Counted from the stretch's first letter, positions 1 to 11,790 are shown. The stretch is DNA of 64,000 nt from Petaurus breviceps papuanus (GCA_028583685.1 JAMXIF010001194.1:1040753-1104752), one strand, 5' to 3'. Program-made: numbers and translations. The notes: generated by a model not told the origin, from the sequence alone.

Positions 1-830
1 CTAAGCTGTGTTCTGAAGAAACCTAGGGATTCTAAAAGGCAAAGGTAAGAAGGAAAGGCATTCAAAATATGCAGGAAATCCTATACTACAGCAAGGAAGC
101 GAGTAACAGAATGTGTGCATGGAGGAAAAACAATGGCAAAAAGGACAATGTGGCTAAAGCTTAGTGTGGGAGGAGGAGGAGGAGGAGGCAGAAAGTGCAA
201 TCGGTCTGAAGAAATATGTTGGAGCCAGACTATGGAGGGCTTTGAATGTCATCCATGAGTGTGTATTTTACCCCGGAGGCAAAAGGGAGCCACTGATGCT
301 TCTTGTGTAGGGAAGAGACATGATCACGGCTATCTTTTAAATGCATCAATGTGGCACCTGTGTGGGAGATGGGTTGGGAAGGAGGGATTAGATGTAGGGT
401 GACCAGTTAAAAGGCCAAGGCAATAGGCCAGGTGAGAGGTGATCATTGCCAGAACTATGCTGGCAGCAGTGTGAGTGGAGAATAGGGGACAAAGGCTAGA
501 GATATTGTGAAGATACAATACACAAGATTTGACAGTTGACTGCATCTAGGGAGTGAAGAGGATGACTTTTAGATTTGAACTTGGGTGAGTAAAAGAACGG
601 TGGTACTCAGCAGAAATAGCAAAGTTAGCAAGGAAAGAGGAACCAAGGCTTCCTCCTGGCTTCAGATGGAAAGAGAGCAAATTTTCTTTTGGACATGTCG
701 AGATTAAGATGCTTATGAGATTTCCAGGTAGATGTCCAGCAGACAGAAGGAGGCAGTGGAATGGAGCTGAGGAGAGAGGCAGGGGCTGAATTAAGTGGCA
801 CTGTTTGTTTGACTTGATGCCAGTGGTCCA
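1..830 (-). repeat. L2 LINE, internal to 3' region
   Basis: Read on the plus strand this is the complement of an old L2 (CR1-clade) LINE: 'ggagggctttgaatg', 'gggagccactgatgc', 'caataggccaggtgag' and 'ttggacatgtcgagatt' follow each other in the order known for L2. It runs off the left edge. Confidence 0.75.
168..190. repeat. (GGA)n short tandem repeat
   Basis: About six perfect GGA units inside the L2 copy. Confidence 0.9.
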
Positions 831-1019
831 AAAGAGCCAGCAGCTTTTACAGTTTCTATGTGACCATGGCTAAGAGGTATCCAACAACACTCTCTGCTCC
901 TACTGATTCAATTGAGTTGATGCTGATCCAGCCCATGATCATGACTCAACAAAGCCCAATGCAGCAACTACCAAAACAATTAGAATAACAAACCATAGAG
1001 GGCTGTTAAGAGTCAGAAG

Positions 1020-1110
1020 GGACTCTAGAAATCATCTTCCTCTCCCTCCATTTTGTAGTTAAAGAAACTGAGGTTCAAATGTGTGCAACACAGAACTGAA
1101 GAGTAACACT
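1020..1110 (-). repeat. MIR/CORE-SINE fragment
   Basis: Carries 'gaaatcatcttcc...ccattttgtagttaaagaaactgagg', the reversed 3' half of a CORE-SINE. A second fragment of the same kind lies at about 1290-1420 (aactggggctcagaaagg). Confidence 0.55.
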
Positions 1111-1630
1111 GGCATCAGGCAAGGAAAACCCACCTCAGAAGATGACGGTACCACAAGGAGCTTGACAGGCAGGCCATGTAAAAGAGTCCATGTTGGGAGA
1201 GGTCACTTTGTGCTAAAAACACCTCATGCTACTAGACAGCCTTTATACACAGTCACCAAGTGCTCAGCAAATCCTTGTTGGTTAATCCTCATAAAGCTCG
1301 TGACCCCCAGTTTTACTCAATAATAACTGGGGCTCAGAAAGGATAAATGCTTTGTCCAAGGTTATTCATTGGATAAATAATAAATCCCTCAGCATTAAGC
1401 CACACAAGAAACACCTGGTCATTTTTTGTCCTTTTGATGACCACTTTTCGGGTGAGTGTCAATGAAGGAGTGCTAGATTTGAGGTCAGAGGACCTAGCTC
1501 TGCTACTTACCAATAATGGGGGAAGGGATTGGACTAGACAAGTTCCATGGCACTATGATCACAGGCACTCAGAGGAAACATCATCATAGAATGACAATGA
1601 GGATAACAGTACCACCTCGTACTTAATAGT

Positions 1631-1868
1631 GCTTACTAAGAGGCAGTGTGGTATAGGGGATAGAGAGCTGGCCTAGAAGCTAGGAAGAGCTGGGTTCAAG
1701 TCTTACATCTAACACACACACCAAATCACTAAATCTCTCCATGTTCTAGGCAACTCTCAGACTACAAATTAGAGACAAGTTGCCAACCTGCACTGGTGGA
1801 GGGAATTTCCTCACCTGGAAGTTGCTCTCAAGAATGAAATCAAAGCTCCAGCTCCTATCTCTGTCCTT
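1631..1868 (+). repeat. tRNA-headed CORE-SINE with marsupial-type 3' tail
   Basis: Head 'gcagtgtggtatagggga', B-box-like 'gggttcaagtc', then a distinctive tail (aggcaactctcagact, ggtggagggaatttcctcacctgg). The same tail recurs in reverse at 2733-2872 and near 22471-22535, and forward at 11370-11590. Confidence 0.7.
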
Positions 1869-2732
1869 TGTTTTTTGAAAGCTCTTTCACAAGCAATTTC
1901 TCATTTGATCCTCAGAGCAATTCCATGCAGTAAGGCAGAAATGACCAAACTGATTTAAAAATCTACAACAGGCTGATTCCCCAAATCTGACTTGTATAAA
2001 AGCTGAATGTAAAACAGGAATTCTTAACTTTGTTTCTATCATGAACCCCACCTGGTCATCTGGTAAAAGCCTATGGATCCCTTCTCTAGATGTTTTTAAA
2101 TAAAATAAATATGTAGGATTTACCAAAGAAATCAATTATATTGAAATATAGTCCTCAAAATATTTTTTGAAAACAAGTTTACAGACCCCAGGTTAAGAAC
2201 CCATGGAGTAAAAGAACAGCTGGAAACTTGATAAAGGTAGAGAGCCAAGATGATCAAAATGAGTAAGCATCTTTGAGCTTGAACCTCTCAAATCCTCCTC
2301 TCAGAACTCATCACAGGAAGGAGGAAATCCTGGATCCTCAAAGGCTCTGCCAGATGAGCCCTAGTTCTCCCAGGGCCTATCAAGATAGAAAGGCTTTGGA
2401 TATGAACCTAGCAACAGGCTATGGGGTCTACTGTACAAAAACCAGTCAAACAAGTGGGTAGAAACTTATCACCAGAAGGCTGTCCACCAACCAGCAGATG
2501 AAGTTTTTGGCCACAGCCCTTTATGAGACCATTTACTAAAAGTGTAGAGAGGTTGTGATCTGAGTTGGTGGAAGAAATATGCACACTGATGAAATCACGA
2601 TCATTGAAGTATCTGAATTGAAGGAAATGTTAAAAAAAAAATCACAGTAAATATAAATATATATGTACATATATTTCTGCATAGTCATTTTGGAAAATTA
2701 TTTTTAGAATATAGGGTTAGGTTTAGGGATTT

Positions 2733-2872
2733 GGACCTATGATTTTCACTGGCATAAAGAATTCCCAGGAGAAGGAACTCCCTCTACCAATGCAAGTTTG
2801 GTTACCAATGCAACAAAACTCCCTCTTCCATTGGCAACTTTTCTGCAACATAAGGGTCTTAAGAGAACTGCC
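2733..2872 (-). repeat. 3' part of the same CORE-SINE type, reversed
   Basis: Contains 'aactccctctaccaatgca' twice with small differences, then 'cttttctgcaacataagggtc', the complement of the tail seen at 1740-1868. The double 'ctccctct' segment suggests a small internal duplication. Confidence 0.6.
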
Positions 2873-2875
2873 TAA

Positions 2876-3082
2876 GGCAGTAGCATCAAACTCACATAGA
2901 AAAGAGGGACCCCGCCAACCCAGACATAAGGATGCATATTGACTAGGTTTTAAAATGCTATCCATGTTTTATTCAATTTTTAAATTTATTTTGTTAAATA
3001 TTTGCCAATTACATTTTAATTCAGTTCATGCCCCACTCAGAAGAGTCGTGGACCACATGAATGTCTGACATCTCTGTTATAG
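2876..3082. repeat. hAT-like MITE (non-autonomous DNA transposon)
   Basis: Begins near 'gcatcaaactcacata' and ends near 'gaatgtctgacatctctg', imperfect inverted ends of the 'gtgtcaaac...gtttgacac' type seen in hAT elements. Between them lies the AT-rich body (attttgttaaatatttgcc) known from many marsupial copies. Confidence 0.55.
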
Positions 3083-3118
3083 ATTTAAGTCCTCGTGAGA
3101 AAACTCCCTCTTATTTTC

Positions 3119-3193
3119 TTTTTTTTTTGGAGGGCAATTGGGGTTAAATGACTTGCCCAAGGTCACATGGCTAGTTTTTGTGTTAAGTGTCTA
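3119..3193 (-). repeat. 5'-truncated marsupial tRNA-SINE with target duplication
   Basis: T-rich start, then 'ggggttaaatgacttgccc' and 'aaggtcacatggctag', truncated before the tRNA head. Flanked by near-identical 15-mers: aaaactccctcttatt on the left and aaaactccttcttatt on the right. Confidence 0.8.
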
Positions 3194-3199
3194 AAAACT

Positions 3200-3360
3200 C
3201 CTTCTTATTGATGAAGATGGCCAACTTGTACAATTTATGGTTTAGAAGAGATGCCAAGGTCTATTGAGAGGTATAGTGACTTAACCAGGATCACACTGCC
3301 AGTATGTGACAGAAGTGGGACTTGAACCCAGCTCTCCATCCAACATACCATATTGCCTCT
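3200..3360 (-). repeat. MIR/CORE-SINE
   Basis: 'gtgacttaaccaggatcaca' followed by 'gggacttgaacccagctct' and 'aacataccatattgcc'. A weaker fragment continues at 3385-3560. Confidence 0.6.
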
Positions 3361-3560
3361 CTTGATGGGAATGACCCACGTTCAGGCCACTATAGTATGT
3401 GATTGTCATTTGACAAACAACTGAGATACACCTGGAGTCAAATGACTTGGCCAAGAAGTCTATCCAGTGCACATCCAGGACCAGAGCCAGGTCCCTTGGA
3501 GCCCCCTCACTTCCATCTTCAAGATCCCATGACTGCAACACCAGACAAGCCCTCCACACT

Positions 3561-4645
3561 TGGGGTGCACTTGTTGCAGAAGAGCTTCCAATAACTCCAA
3601 AAATAAACATTCTCTGGAAGTTAGAGACCAATTCACTTACACAGAATGCCATATGCATCGCGTAAGAGTGCAGGGGAAGCATTTAAAAGAGCATTTTAAG
3701 CAAAAGGAGAAGAGCAGGCACTGCCCAGGCAACAATGACGGCACATAGCAACGTCAGGGCTTGTGAACGGGAAGGGGAAGAGGGTGGCAAAGGGAGAAGC
3801 AGACATTCCCAAAGACAACCTCCCCTCCTCGAGCCGCGAGAACTACTTCTGACTCAACTGAGGGTTTCTAAGAGGTTTTTGTGGTTTTGCAAGCTTTCCT
3901 TGCTTTCTGTACCTCGCTTCCTTCATCAAGTTAAAGGGCTAAAAATAGGCCAGGAATCCTCCCCAGGAGCCAAATGGAACTGGATGAACTGTAAGTGACA
4001 AAGTAATTTGCCTAACAGGACACACGTTTAATTTGTTTCTGATGTAGGCAAATGTTTTGATAGTTGAGAAAAAAAAAATCTTTATTTCCCCCAAGATTAA
4101 CTAAGGTTGGAGGCAAGCCACTAGAGATTCTATCTTACTGTCCATTTTTGAACTGAAATATCTTCCTTCAGCAGCAGCTGCTACCCAGAATTTGTTACTT
4201 AAACAATCCCACAATCCAGCAGCTACCTTTCATAGCTCATCTGGCTCTGGAACATATTGCCTGTTAAGAATAAAGGCATCTCTAATAAATAACAAACATG
4301 CTGCTTGGCCTCCCATGGATTACAACTTTCTCCCACCTGTCTTTAGCTAATGTACCACCCAAATAATTAGATAGACAAGTTCCAACCTGTGCTACTTACA
4401 GGGATAATTGCAGAGTTTAGATTCCAATTGCTCTATTTTTTTTTCCCATCCCCTTTAATGGGTCACATCAACAACAAAGGGGCTTCGAAGACACCTACCA
4501 CATCTGCAGGTTTATCCTTTTGCATATGGTAGATGCTAATATGCCAGGTGGGCATGAGTTTAGGGATTTCAGTGCATCTTATAATGTGATTACAAAAAAA
4601 AAATAATTCAGATCCCCCAATTTATTCCCTGAATTTATGCAAAGA
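3561..4645. other. Intron sequence with no recognised feature
   Basis: I see no exon, RNA gene or repeat family that I can name. Several short open frames on the plus strand overlap at 3403-3998 but share no splice logic or family resemblance. Confidence 0.5.
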
Positions 4646-4647
4646 GT

Positions 4648-4855
4648 ATCATAGAATGTCAAGAACTGAAATGGACCTAGAAGGTAATGTCATCCCCAAC
4701 CCTCCATTTTACAGTAGAAAAAACTGAGGCCCAAAGTGGGGAATATCACTTACCAAGGTTACACAATTAGAGTTAGTGGCAAAATAGACCCAGGATTCAG
4801 GTCTTCTGATGCTTAGTACTGTACTCTTTCCAGTACACTGTACGTCTGTTTCTCC
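4648..4855 (-). repeat. MIR/CORE-SINE, near full length
   Basis: Runs from 'atcatagaatgtcaag' through 'ccattttacagtagaaaaaactgaggccc' to 'tactctttccagtacactgt', the complement of a CORE-SINE from tail to head. It is followed by a G-rich run (4877-4912). Confidence 0.75.
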
Positions 4856-5309
4856 ATTTTTTTAACACCTTTGGGGGACCGGGGGGAAGGGGGAGGGGGG
4901 GAACAGAACAATAGAAATTCTGATATGATTTCTTAAGGCTCCCCAGCGTGGGTTCTATGACTATTTTATGACATTACATGGGGAGGAAATCCAGGTCCCC
5001 TAAAAGGTTCCAATAAAATCTATTCCCAACATGCCCCTATAAGGCATGTGGACTTACAAGGATACAATGGTCTCATGTGGTAGAAAAATGGTCAGATTTC
5101 ATACACAGCTTTTCAATAAAATGGCCTCTTAATAGGAGATAGAGGAATCTGAATATTTGATTTTATAAATGGCTTCTCTTCAGGAAATACAATTAAGAAT
5201 TCTGAAGGGCGATTAAGGTACATAGAAGGAAAAGGGATATTTAATAAATATGCCTTAAAACTGAAGAATGTAGGACCATCTCCAAAGGAGGGTGAGAACA
5301 CCATACTTA

Positions 5310-6045
5310 ACAGCAGTCAGGCTCCAAAAAGACTAAGATTTAGTGGGGATAAATATGAGGTCTTATACTTGAATTCAAGAAATCAACTTCATAAGTACAA
5401 GATGGTGGAAGGAATGGCTAAAGAACAGTGGTAGTCTCAATGAGCCAACAGTGAGCTATGGTGATCAAAAGCTCATGTTATCTGAATCTACACTGAGCCT
5501 CCCTAGTACTCTGCCCTAGTCAGATCATATCTAAGATCATATACTTTATTCAACACTGAAAGCCCCCATTTAAGAAGGGCATTGATAAACTAGAGAGAAT
5601 TGGAAGGAAGGCAGCTAGGATTATTAAAGATGTAAAGATAATGCCAGTAGATGAGAAGCAGCTGAAGGAACTAAAGATGTTCTGACTCCAGCTGAGACAT
5701 TTAGTAGAAAAGGAAACCTGGAAGGGACTCGCTACCTCTCTTCGAGGAGACAAACAGCGGTCATTCGGATCTCGGCTTCGACTTGTTCTGATTAGCTCCA
5801 GAAGAAGCAAATCCAAGGGGCAGAAGTTACAGAAAGTAGAGATAGGTTTGACATAAGGGGAAAAAAAACAACTTCCTCCTAACAATCACAGCTATCCAAA
5901 AGTGGAATGGGTTGACTCTAAAAGTAATCATTCCTTCTCACTACAGGTCAAGAACATGGCAGATTGTCTGTAATGTTAATGGAAGGAATTCTTGACAACC
6001 TAGGCTAAGCCTCCCAGGTCCCTTCTAGCTCTGGAGATCTTTCAC
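5310..6045 (+). repeat. L3/CR1 LINE 3' portion
   Basis: Series of CR1-clade landmarks in order: 'atgagccaacagtgagctatg', 'tactctgccctagtcagatcat', 'gcattgataaactagagagaat', 'acttcctcctaacaatcac', 'ccaaaagtggaatgggttg' and the terminal 'ccttctagctctggagat'. Internal open frames are decayed LINE sequence, not host genes. Confidence 0.8.
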
Positions 6046-6148
6046 AGAAACTAAAATGGACTTAAAATACAGCATGAGGGAAATGGGTTAGACACAGGAA
6101 ATAACTTCTCAACAGTTAGAGCTATGGAAAGTCAGTGTATATTAGAGG

Positions 6149-6332
6149 GTGGGGAACCTGTGGCCTCGAGGCCCTCTAAATCCTCAAGTGTGGCTCTTTG
6201 ATTGAATCCAAACTTCACAGGACAAATCCCCTTAATAAAAGGATTTGTTCTGTAAAACTTGGACTCAGTCAAAAGGCTGCACCCAAAGCCACATGTGGCC
6301 TCAAGGTCAAACGTTCCCCACCCCTGCTTAGA
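6149..6332. repeat. hAT-like MITE with long inverted ends
   Basis: Starts 'ggtggggaacctgtggcctcg' and ends 'catgtggcctcaaggtcaaacgttccccacc'; the ends are inverted repeats. The core 'aatccccttaataaaagg' is shared by many marsupial copies that I recall. Confidence 0.75.
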
Positions 6333-6429
6333 GTATATGATATAGACTAGCTTCTCCACAGACAGGGCAGAGTCCCATCTGTGTGGGGTTGGCTGAGGAT
6401 TCGTCTGAAGGAATCAGATCCCAGAATTA

Positions 6430-6630
6430 TAATATTTTAGACATGAAAGGAACCTTAAAGATCACCTAAAGTACAACCCCCTCTCATTTTACAGATAAAG
6501 AAAATAAGGTCTAGAAAGGGGAAGTGTGGAAGTGCCCAAAAGTCACTCCAAAAGTTAATTAGTGGGAGAACCAAAAGCCAGGTCTCAAAACTCTTCGTTC
6601 CATGCTCTCTCCACTATGCTGCCTCCCTCA
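6430..6630 (-). repeat. MIR/CORE-SINE
   Basis: 'tacaaccccctctcattttacagataaag' then 'ccaggtctcaaaactctt' and 'ctctccactatgctgcc'. Confidence 0.75.
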
Positions 6631-7462
6631 GACTTTGGGATTTTGAAAATGGAGTTATTAAAACAATCAAATCTAGATTCCTCAGGGACTTGGTGTACAA
6701 TTTGGGGATTTTACATGCCCTGAGCTACTCCTCTATATTTCTTGCACCCCAGCCTGCCACCACCCCTGCTATCTATTGGGAGGGTGGGTGGTAAAGGAAA
6801 TGGTCATTTCTTCTCTTTAATAGTAACAATGATAAAAGGGCTCCTGCCAGAAGGGTGAACTACTACAGATTTGAAATGTGGTTTAGGGATCTTTATCATC
6901 TGTTGCCTCAGAACTGAGGTCTGACTGTCAGGTCATAATATCAAAGGCAATAAAAGGCCTATGAACCAGTAGGGTATGACTATGTTATTCTAAAGAACAG
7001 ATTTCAAACCTCCTTATTTCCAAGTACAAGCAATCCTGAGCCCATGCTCAGCAGGAGGGGGCAAGTTATTCCTACACACCAATCATAAGGAAGCATCTGA
7101 AAACGGTTCAGTCAAGAACCCGCCAGCAAAAACCATCTGGCCTCAGAGTCCACTTCCTGTCTTGGCCAAGACTAAGGGAAAAGGATTCTCACTATTCCAC
7201 AGGGGCATAAAAAGGGAGCATAAAGGTCCCCAGCCTTTAACTTCTCATGGTCTATACTTCTCTAACCACAGAGCACAGGCTTAGAAATCTGCTGGACATG
7301 GAGGCTGTGGACACTATGGTGGGCACCCTACCCCCCTTTTTTTTTCTGAGGCAATTTAGTCAAAACAGCACAAGGCAAGCTAAGGCTGCAGTTTCAGAAA
7401 CACTTAAAAAACAGACAAGTAACGTAGCTCCCAGTACCAACGCAGTACTGGAGACCTCTTAC
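6631..7462. other. Intron 3 of ZMYND8, 5' end, unique sequence
   Basis: Sequence directly downstream of exon 3 in the direction of transcription. No repeat that I can name. Confidence 0.6.
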
Positions 7463-7611
7463 CTGCTCTTTACTGTTATTGTTGAGTAAGCCAGGCTTCT
7501 TTTTTTTCTTGATGGGGCTGGTAGATGTATCTTGAGGAGAGTGACCGTTTGAAGAATGGGGAGGGCTGGGAAACTTCCTTTTTTGCGCCGTCCGCTCAGC
7601 AGAGCCAGGAT
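7463..7611 (-). CDS. ZMYND8: ZMYND8 coding exon 3 (DPGSAERTAQKRKF...LLNNNSKEQ)
   Basis: This 149-bp exon completes the Asp codon begun in exon 2 (G+AT) and encodes 49 more residues, PGSAERTAQKRKFPSPP through GLLNNNSKEQ. That matches the ZMYND8 N-terminus as remembered essentially residue for residue. The acceptor (minus strand ...tgttacag at 7612-7613) and donor CAG|gtaagag (7461-7462) are consensus, and the exon ends in phase 0. The peptide is Ser/Pro-rich and carries two basic clusters, QKRKF and IKKKKKPG, which look like nuclear localisation signals; that role is an inference. The exon sits just before the PHD-bromo-PWWP cassette, whose exons are off the left edge. The open frame continues past both splice sites, but the residues beyond them (VRGLQYC..., MVLCMCVT) are intron and resemble nothing in ZMYND8. 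Confidence 0.96.
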
Positions 7612-9010
7612 CTGTAACACACATACAGAGGACCATGGTTTAACTGACTACCAAAAGTTGGTCTGAAACATAAGGAAAGATACACTGTAATATATAGTCT
7701 CAAATAAAAACCTCCCCAGCTTGGGACAGGTTATAATAACCTTTGTTAATATTACTGTACAAATACTAAAGAATTCTCTCTCCCCATTTCCTTTAGCCTA
7801 AAGGATCCTACTACCCAATCCCACTCTTAACCCCTACCCAGCCCATAAAAAACTCCAAGAGGGTGTGAATAAGCTGTCTGGAAACATCCCTAATGGTTAT
7901 TTTCAAGCACGGAGCCACCCACCCCCAAGGACCCAAGTTAGATTTTCTTGGTCTTCTGTTTTGTAAGGCACAAGGCATAGTAGTTTTCCCCAGTGTTTCC
8001 ATCAAAATTACAGTTTCTCCATCATTCCTCCACTCTTCACATCTAATCACTCCTAATCAAGTTGTAAATAAGCAGCTCTTCCCAGGCAGAACAGCTCTCA
8101 ACCTTCCCATCAAAGCTAAATGCAAAAAAAAAAAAAAAAAAGCCAAGAGACCTCTGATTTCCATTTGAAATGCCTCCATACTCCCAGGCCCTCATCCCCT
8201 TTAATGTCTCCAGCAGCTGGTCTAACCTATAAACAACACACACAATAACTTTCACCTGCAAAGACTTGAATCCACTCCATACCAGAAATCCACCTCCTTC
8301 ACTGAAAGAAACAATCTAATGCCACCAGCCTGTAATGACTAGGCACTGTATTTCAGACTCATATCCTGGGAAACCCAAGCTTATAGGATTTAGGAGAGGA
8401 AAGTCTAAGAGCCAAGAATTACCAAAGGTTTAGAGTACTGACAGCATCAAAGGCAGGTATGTGAACTTCCCATGTTGATTATTCTGCATGAGTGACCTGG
8501 ATTTCTTCTCCCAGATTTTAGCAGTAGAGGCAAGTCCACACAAGTGGAAAGATGTATCAGTGTCCCTTCGATCTAGGAAGGCTAGAACTGGGTGGTGCTT
8601 AGTATGGAGCTTCCCAACAAAGCTGGCTGCAAAGAACACCATTACTGATCTCCCCCATGGAATCACAACCACAGGAAGAGAAACCACTTCCAGGTCCTCG
8701 GAGTTGGGTCTGATTCTACAAGAGGGGCCCTTTCTCCTTGTCCTTTGGAGCAACCAGGGTTTCTTTTTCCATCACTGCTTCCCAAAACGGTAAAGAGAAA
8801 TCTGCCTAAAAGTCCAGTTCTCAGTATTTCTCCCAGCTCTGAAACAATCCTTAAAGCAGATTAGGCACTATCCAGAGACGAGGCAAAGAAAGGCCTTTGT
8901 CCTTAAGTGTTCAGTATCAGGGTCCCCTAGGAAATATAATCACAATTCAAAAGGAGACACAGACAAGAACTACAACTCAGAAAGTAATGGGCTGAATTTA
9001 TTAGAGGTGT
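7612..9010. other. Intron 2 of ZMYND8, 3' end, unique sequence
   Basis: No SINE or LINE that I recognise for 1.4 kb upstream of the exon 3 acceptor. Open frames on both strands (for example 8430-8793) overlap each other and have no family resemblance. Confidence 0.55.
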
Positions 9011-9019
9011 TTTTTTTTA

Positions 9020-9155
9020 AGCAAAGAGTATGTAATAGAATTAGATTTATGGTTCCATGAGCAATCCTCTCTGATCTTTGTATATGGAAATGCTTGTATT
9101 TGTTGATGGCTCGTGAAGCTCAGAATAACAAAAATTAAAATTATTTTTAAAAAAA
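9020..9155 (+). repeat. Interspersed repeat of unassigned family (copy 1)
   Basis: 'aatagaattagatttatggtt' followed by 'ctttgtatatggaaatgc' and 'aataacaaaaattaaaatt'. A related copy lies at 26285-26375. Confidence 0.5.
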
Positions 9156-9429
9156 GATAGTCACAAAATGGCAGCTGAGGAATGCTCTTTCAGTCTGTGC
9201 AAGGCAACTTTTATTATTTTCTAAACAAAAATAGTGCATGACATCACTCTGAAAACCTCAATTTTGGGCAGCCCAGCAAAATTCAGTTCCAAGGTAAAAT
9301 TTCTAATAGCATCCTGCCAAAGAAAGCCTCCTGAAGAAGCAGCAACCAAATGATCTGGGTGGATGAGTAATGAAAAAACCTCTGTGACTCACAGGAGGCG
9401 ACTTGCCTCGGAGCCGATAGTCATTTTGA

Positions 9430-9575
9430 TCGACTCCCAGAGTCAAGTCAAATCAATGAGCATTTTTATTAATCGCCTACTAGGTGCCAAGCTCTGGTCT
9501 GAGTGTTGGAGATTCAAAGACCCCAAAAAAGATCTCTGTTTTCAAAGAACTCACAATCTAAGGGTTAATAATAGC
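9430..9575 (-). repeat. L2 LINE 3' end
   Basis: 'atcaatgagcatttttatta' then 'gcctactaggtgccaagctc' and 'aaagaactcacaatctaa', the complement of the L2 3' terminus. Confidence 0.8.
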
Positions 9576-9790
9576 TGTGTTTATACAGCACTTTAGGTCT
9601 TCAAAGCCCTTATCTTGTAATATCTGTTCCCTGTAATAACCCTGTAAGGTAGGTGCCATTATTATTCCCATGTTACAGATAAGGAAACTGAGGCTGGAGA
9701 GGTTAAATGATTTGCCCAGGGTCACACACTACTCTGTGTGTGAGATAAGACAGGAACTCAAATCTTCCTTTAATTTAAGTGGTGCACTTA
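9576..9790 (-). repeat. MIR
   Basis: 'ataaccctgtaaggtaggtgcc', 'cagataaggaaactgaggc', 'gatttgcccagggtcacac'. Confidence 0.85.
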
Positions 9791-9867
9791 ATTTACTGTG
9801 CAGCCTAGAAAGCAGGACATTTTAAGGAGGCACTCTCCAAAAGATCAAAGCATTCAGAATTGGATGA

Positions 9868-10036
9868 TTTTTTTTCTTTTTTTTTGGGGGGTGGGGTGGG
9901 GGTGGGATGGTAGCAATAGAGTTTCAGTGACTTGCCCAAGGTCACAAAGCTATTAAGTGTCTGAGGTCGAATTTGAACTCAGGTCCTCTGACTCCAAGGC
10001 CAGTGCTCCATCCACTTTGACACTCAGCTGCCCCTA
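9868..10036 (-). repeat. Marsupial tRNA-SINE (WSINE1-type)
   Basis: Full reversed copy from a T-rich tail to 'cactcagctgcccc'. Flanks share agaattggatga / agagttggatga, a 12-bp target duplication with one change. Confidence 0.85.
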
Positions 10037-10134
10037 GAGTTGGATGAGATCTTAAGAGATAATTCAAATTCAGTCCAGCTCCCTCATCTCAGGACTACAG
10101 AAAATAAGCCTCAAAGAGTGGTTGTGTAACACGT

Positions 10135-10345
10135 AACATGATGCAGTGAGAAGGGAACTAACTACATTTGGAGTTAAAGGATCTAGGTTCAAATTCTATC
10201 TCTGGTCCCTTTTAGTGACAGTGTGAGCTGGGATAAGTCACTTAACTTCTCAAGTTCTCAGTTTCCTCATCTTTAAAACTGGGCAAAGGGAATTGGACTA
10301 AATTATCTCTAAAGTCTATCTTCAATTCTAGAACTGAACCTAAAA
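10135..10345 (+). repeat. MIR/CORE-SINE
   Basis: 'gatgcagtgagaagggaac', 'ctaggttcaaattctatc', 'ctcagtttcctcatcttta', and a tail 'ggactaaattatctctaaag'. Confidence 0.8.
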
Positions 10346-10518
10346 ATTCAGTTGGAGGCAGGTTTTTCTTCCCACTAAGCAATCACAATTTACGGTGTTC
10401 TTTAGCAACTAATTAAGCTATTTTACCTACTATGACTGAAAACCGTGAGGGGTTAGGGGATCTGAGCTAGCAAAAGGAGATAAGATTAGGCAGATTTTGC
10501 TGCTCAGTATCCTTCCAC

Positions 10519-10650
10519 GTGATCTTTCTCTCTCTCCCTCCCCCCTCTCCTCTGTCTCCCAACTCTTTCTCTAACTCTCCATCCTTCTCTCTCTCCCTCC
10601 ATCCTTCCTCCCCTCCTTCTTCTTTCTGTCTCTCTTCCCCTCACCATCCC
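10519..10650. repeat. CT-rich low-complexity tract
   Basis: Pyrimidine-rich (tctctctccctcc type) with few purines. Confidence 0.85.
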
Positions 10651-10729
10651 AGTTTCAGGTGAACATATGATTCAACTGGGGGGGAGGGAGAGAGAGCAAT
10701 CCCCCCCCAAAAGACTAGAAAGAACATAA

Positions 10730-10860
10730 AATCAAATAATTTTTAGAGCTGTGAAAAAGGCCTAAGAGATATCTAATTCAAGCCTCTCATTTTACAGACC
10801 AGAAAAGTAAGGTACAGAACAAAGAAGAAGCTTGCCCATGTGACACATATCCATGGTCTA
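10730..10860 (-). repeat. MIR/CORE-SINE fragment
   Basis: 'ttcaagcctctcattttaca' then 'agcttgcccatgtgacaca'. Confidence 0.6.
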
Positions 10861-11289
10861 AGATTTTTGTTCTTATCTTAACACAAACCTTTAGGCCAAA
10901 TTCTATTTCAAGTTACAAACTACAAGCAATTCCCACTGGAGTGGGGGTTAGGTACCTGTTATCAGAAAGGTAGAAACTTAATAGGTCATACATTTGTCAA
11001 TACCAAAGAGCCAGAAATGAAGGAATTTTGGGAGAAAAATTAAAGAGTTTGGGGTTTTTTAGGGGGTTTCTCCACTGAATTAGACGTCTTAGAGACATAA
11101 TGACCATTTTTTTTCTGGATCAAAAATCAGGGCATATGGTCTGATGAAAGTTGTTCCTTTTACAAAATTTCATTAAGAACACACTTGCTTTTCTTGAAAT
11201 CAGTACTATACTGGAAAAATCCAAGACACATGGCTGCCATATATAGAGAAAGGTATAAAATGAAACATTTTTTCTAATGTTTTTTTTTA

Positions 11290-11350
11290 ATCCTTCAAGA
11301 TTTATTCAGTTTTTATTTTGAAGACCTCCAATGAGAAAGAACCTATGCCA
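11290..11350 (-). repeat. L3/CR1 LINE fragment
   Basis: 'ttttgaagacctccaatgag' is the complement of the CR1/L3 3' region, also seen at 24895-25130. Confidence 0.45.
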
Positions 11351-11364
11351 AGGACATTGTAGAT

Positions 11365-11590
11365 AAAATGGCCTTGTCTAAGTGCTGCGGACCTTGGAGA
11401 AAGAAAGACCTGAATGGAAGAATAACCTCCCCCCGTGTGTCCTCAGGGAAATCACTTCACCTCTCAGTGGTGTTCCCAAAGCTCCAAAAGCTAAAGGTAA
11501 GGTGCCCACCTGTACAGAGTCTGAGGGAGTTTCTTCTCCCAGCAGTTCACCATACCAGTGAAATCATAACCTCTATCCCTACTCCCACGT
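11365..11590 (+). repeat. CORE-SINE with marsupial-type 3' tail
   Basis: 'aaatcacttcacctctcagtg' followed by the tail 'gagggagtttcttctccc' and 'accagtgaaatcataacc', as at 1631-1868. The reading frame over it is repeat sequence. Confidence 0.65.
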
Positions 11591-11599
11591 TTTGAAGTT

Positions 11600-11790
11600 T
11601 ATGAAATAAAACCTCACAAGTATCCTGTGAGAGAAGTAGTAGGAGCATTAATGCCCCCTCATTCATCCTCCCCTCAAAAAAAATATAAGTAAACTTGAAG
11701 ATGATACAGGTCTGTCCAAGGTCAGAGAGCTAATAAGGATCAAATCATAGGATCTAAACAGATCCAGCATTCCAGCCAGGACTTCAGAGG
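11600..11790 (-). repeat. MIR fragment
   Basis: 'acctcacaagtatcctgtgag' followed by 'gtccaaggtcagagagctaat'; diverged. Confidence 0.5.

Noticed and set aside
1-7462. Search for the next ZMYND8 exon (SELRHGPFYY, PHD finger)
   Set aside because: No minus-strand frame resembling it is present, so the exon must lie beyond the left edge.
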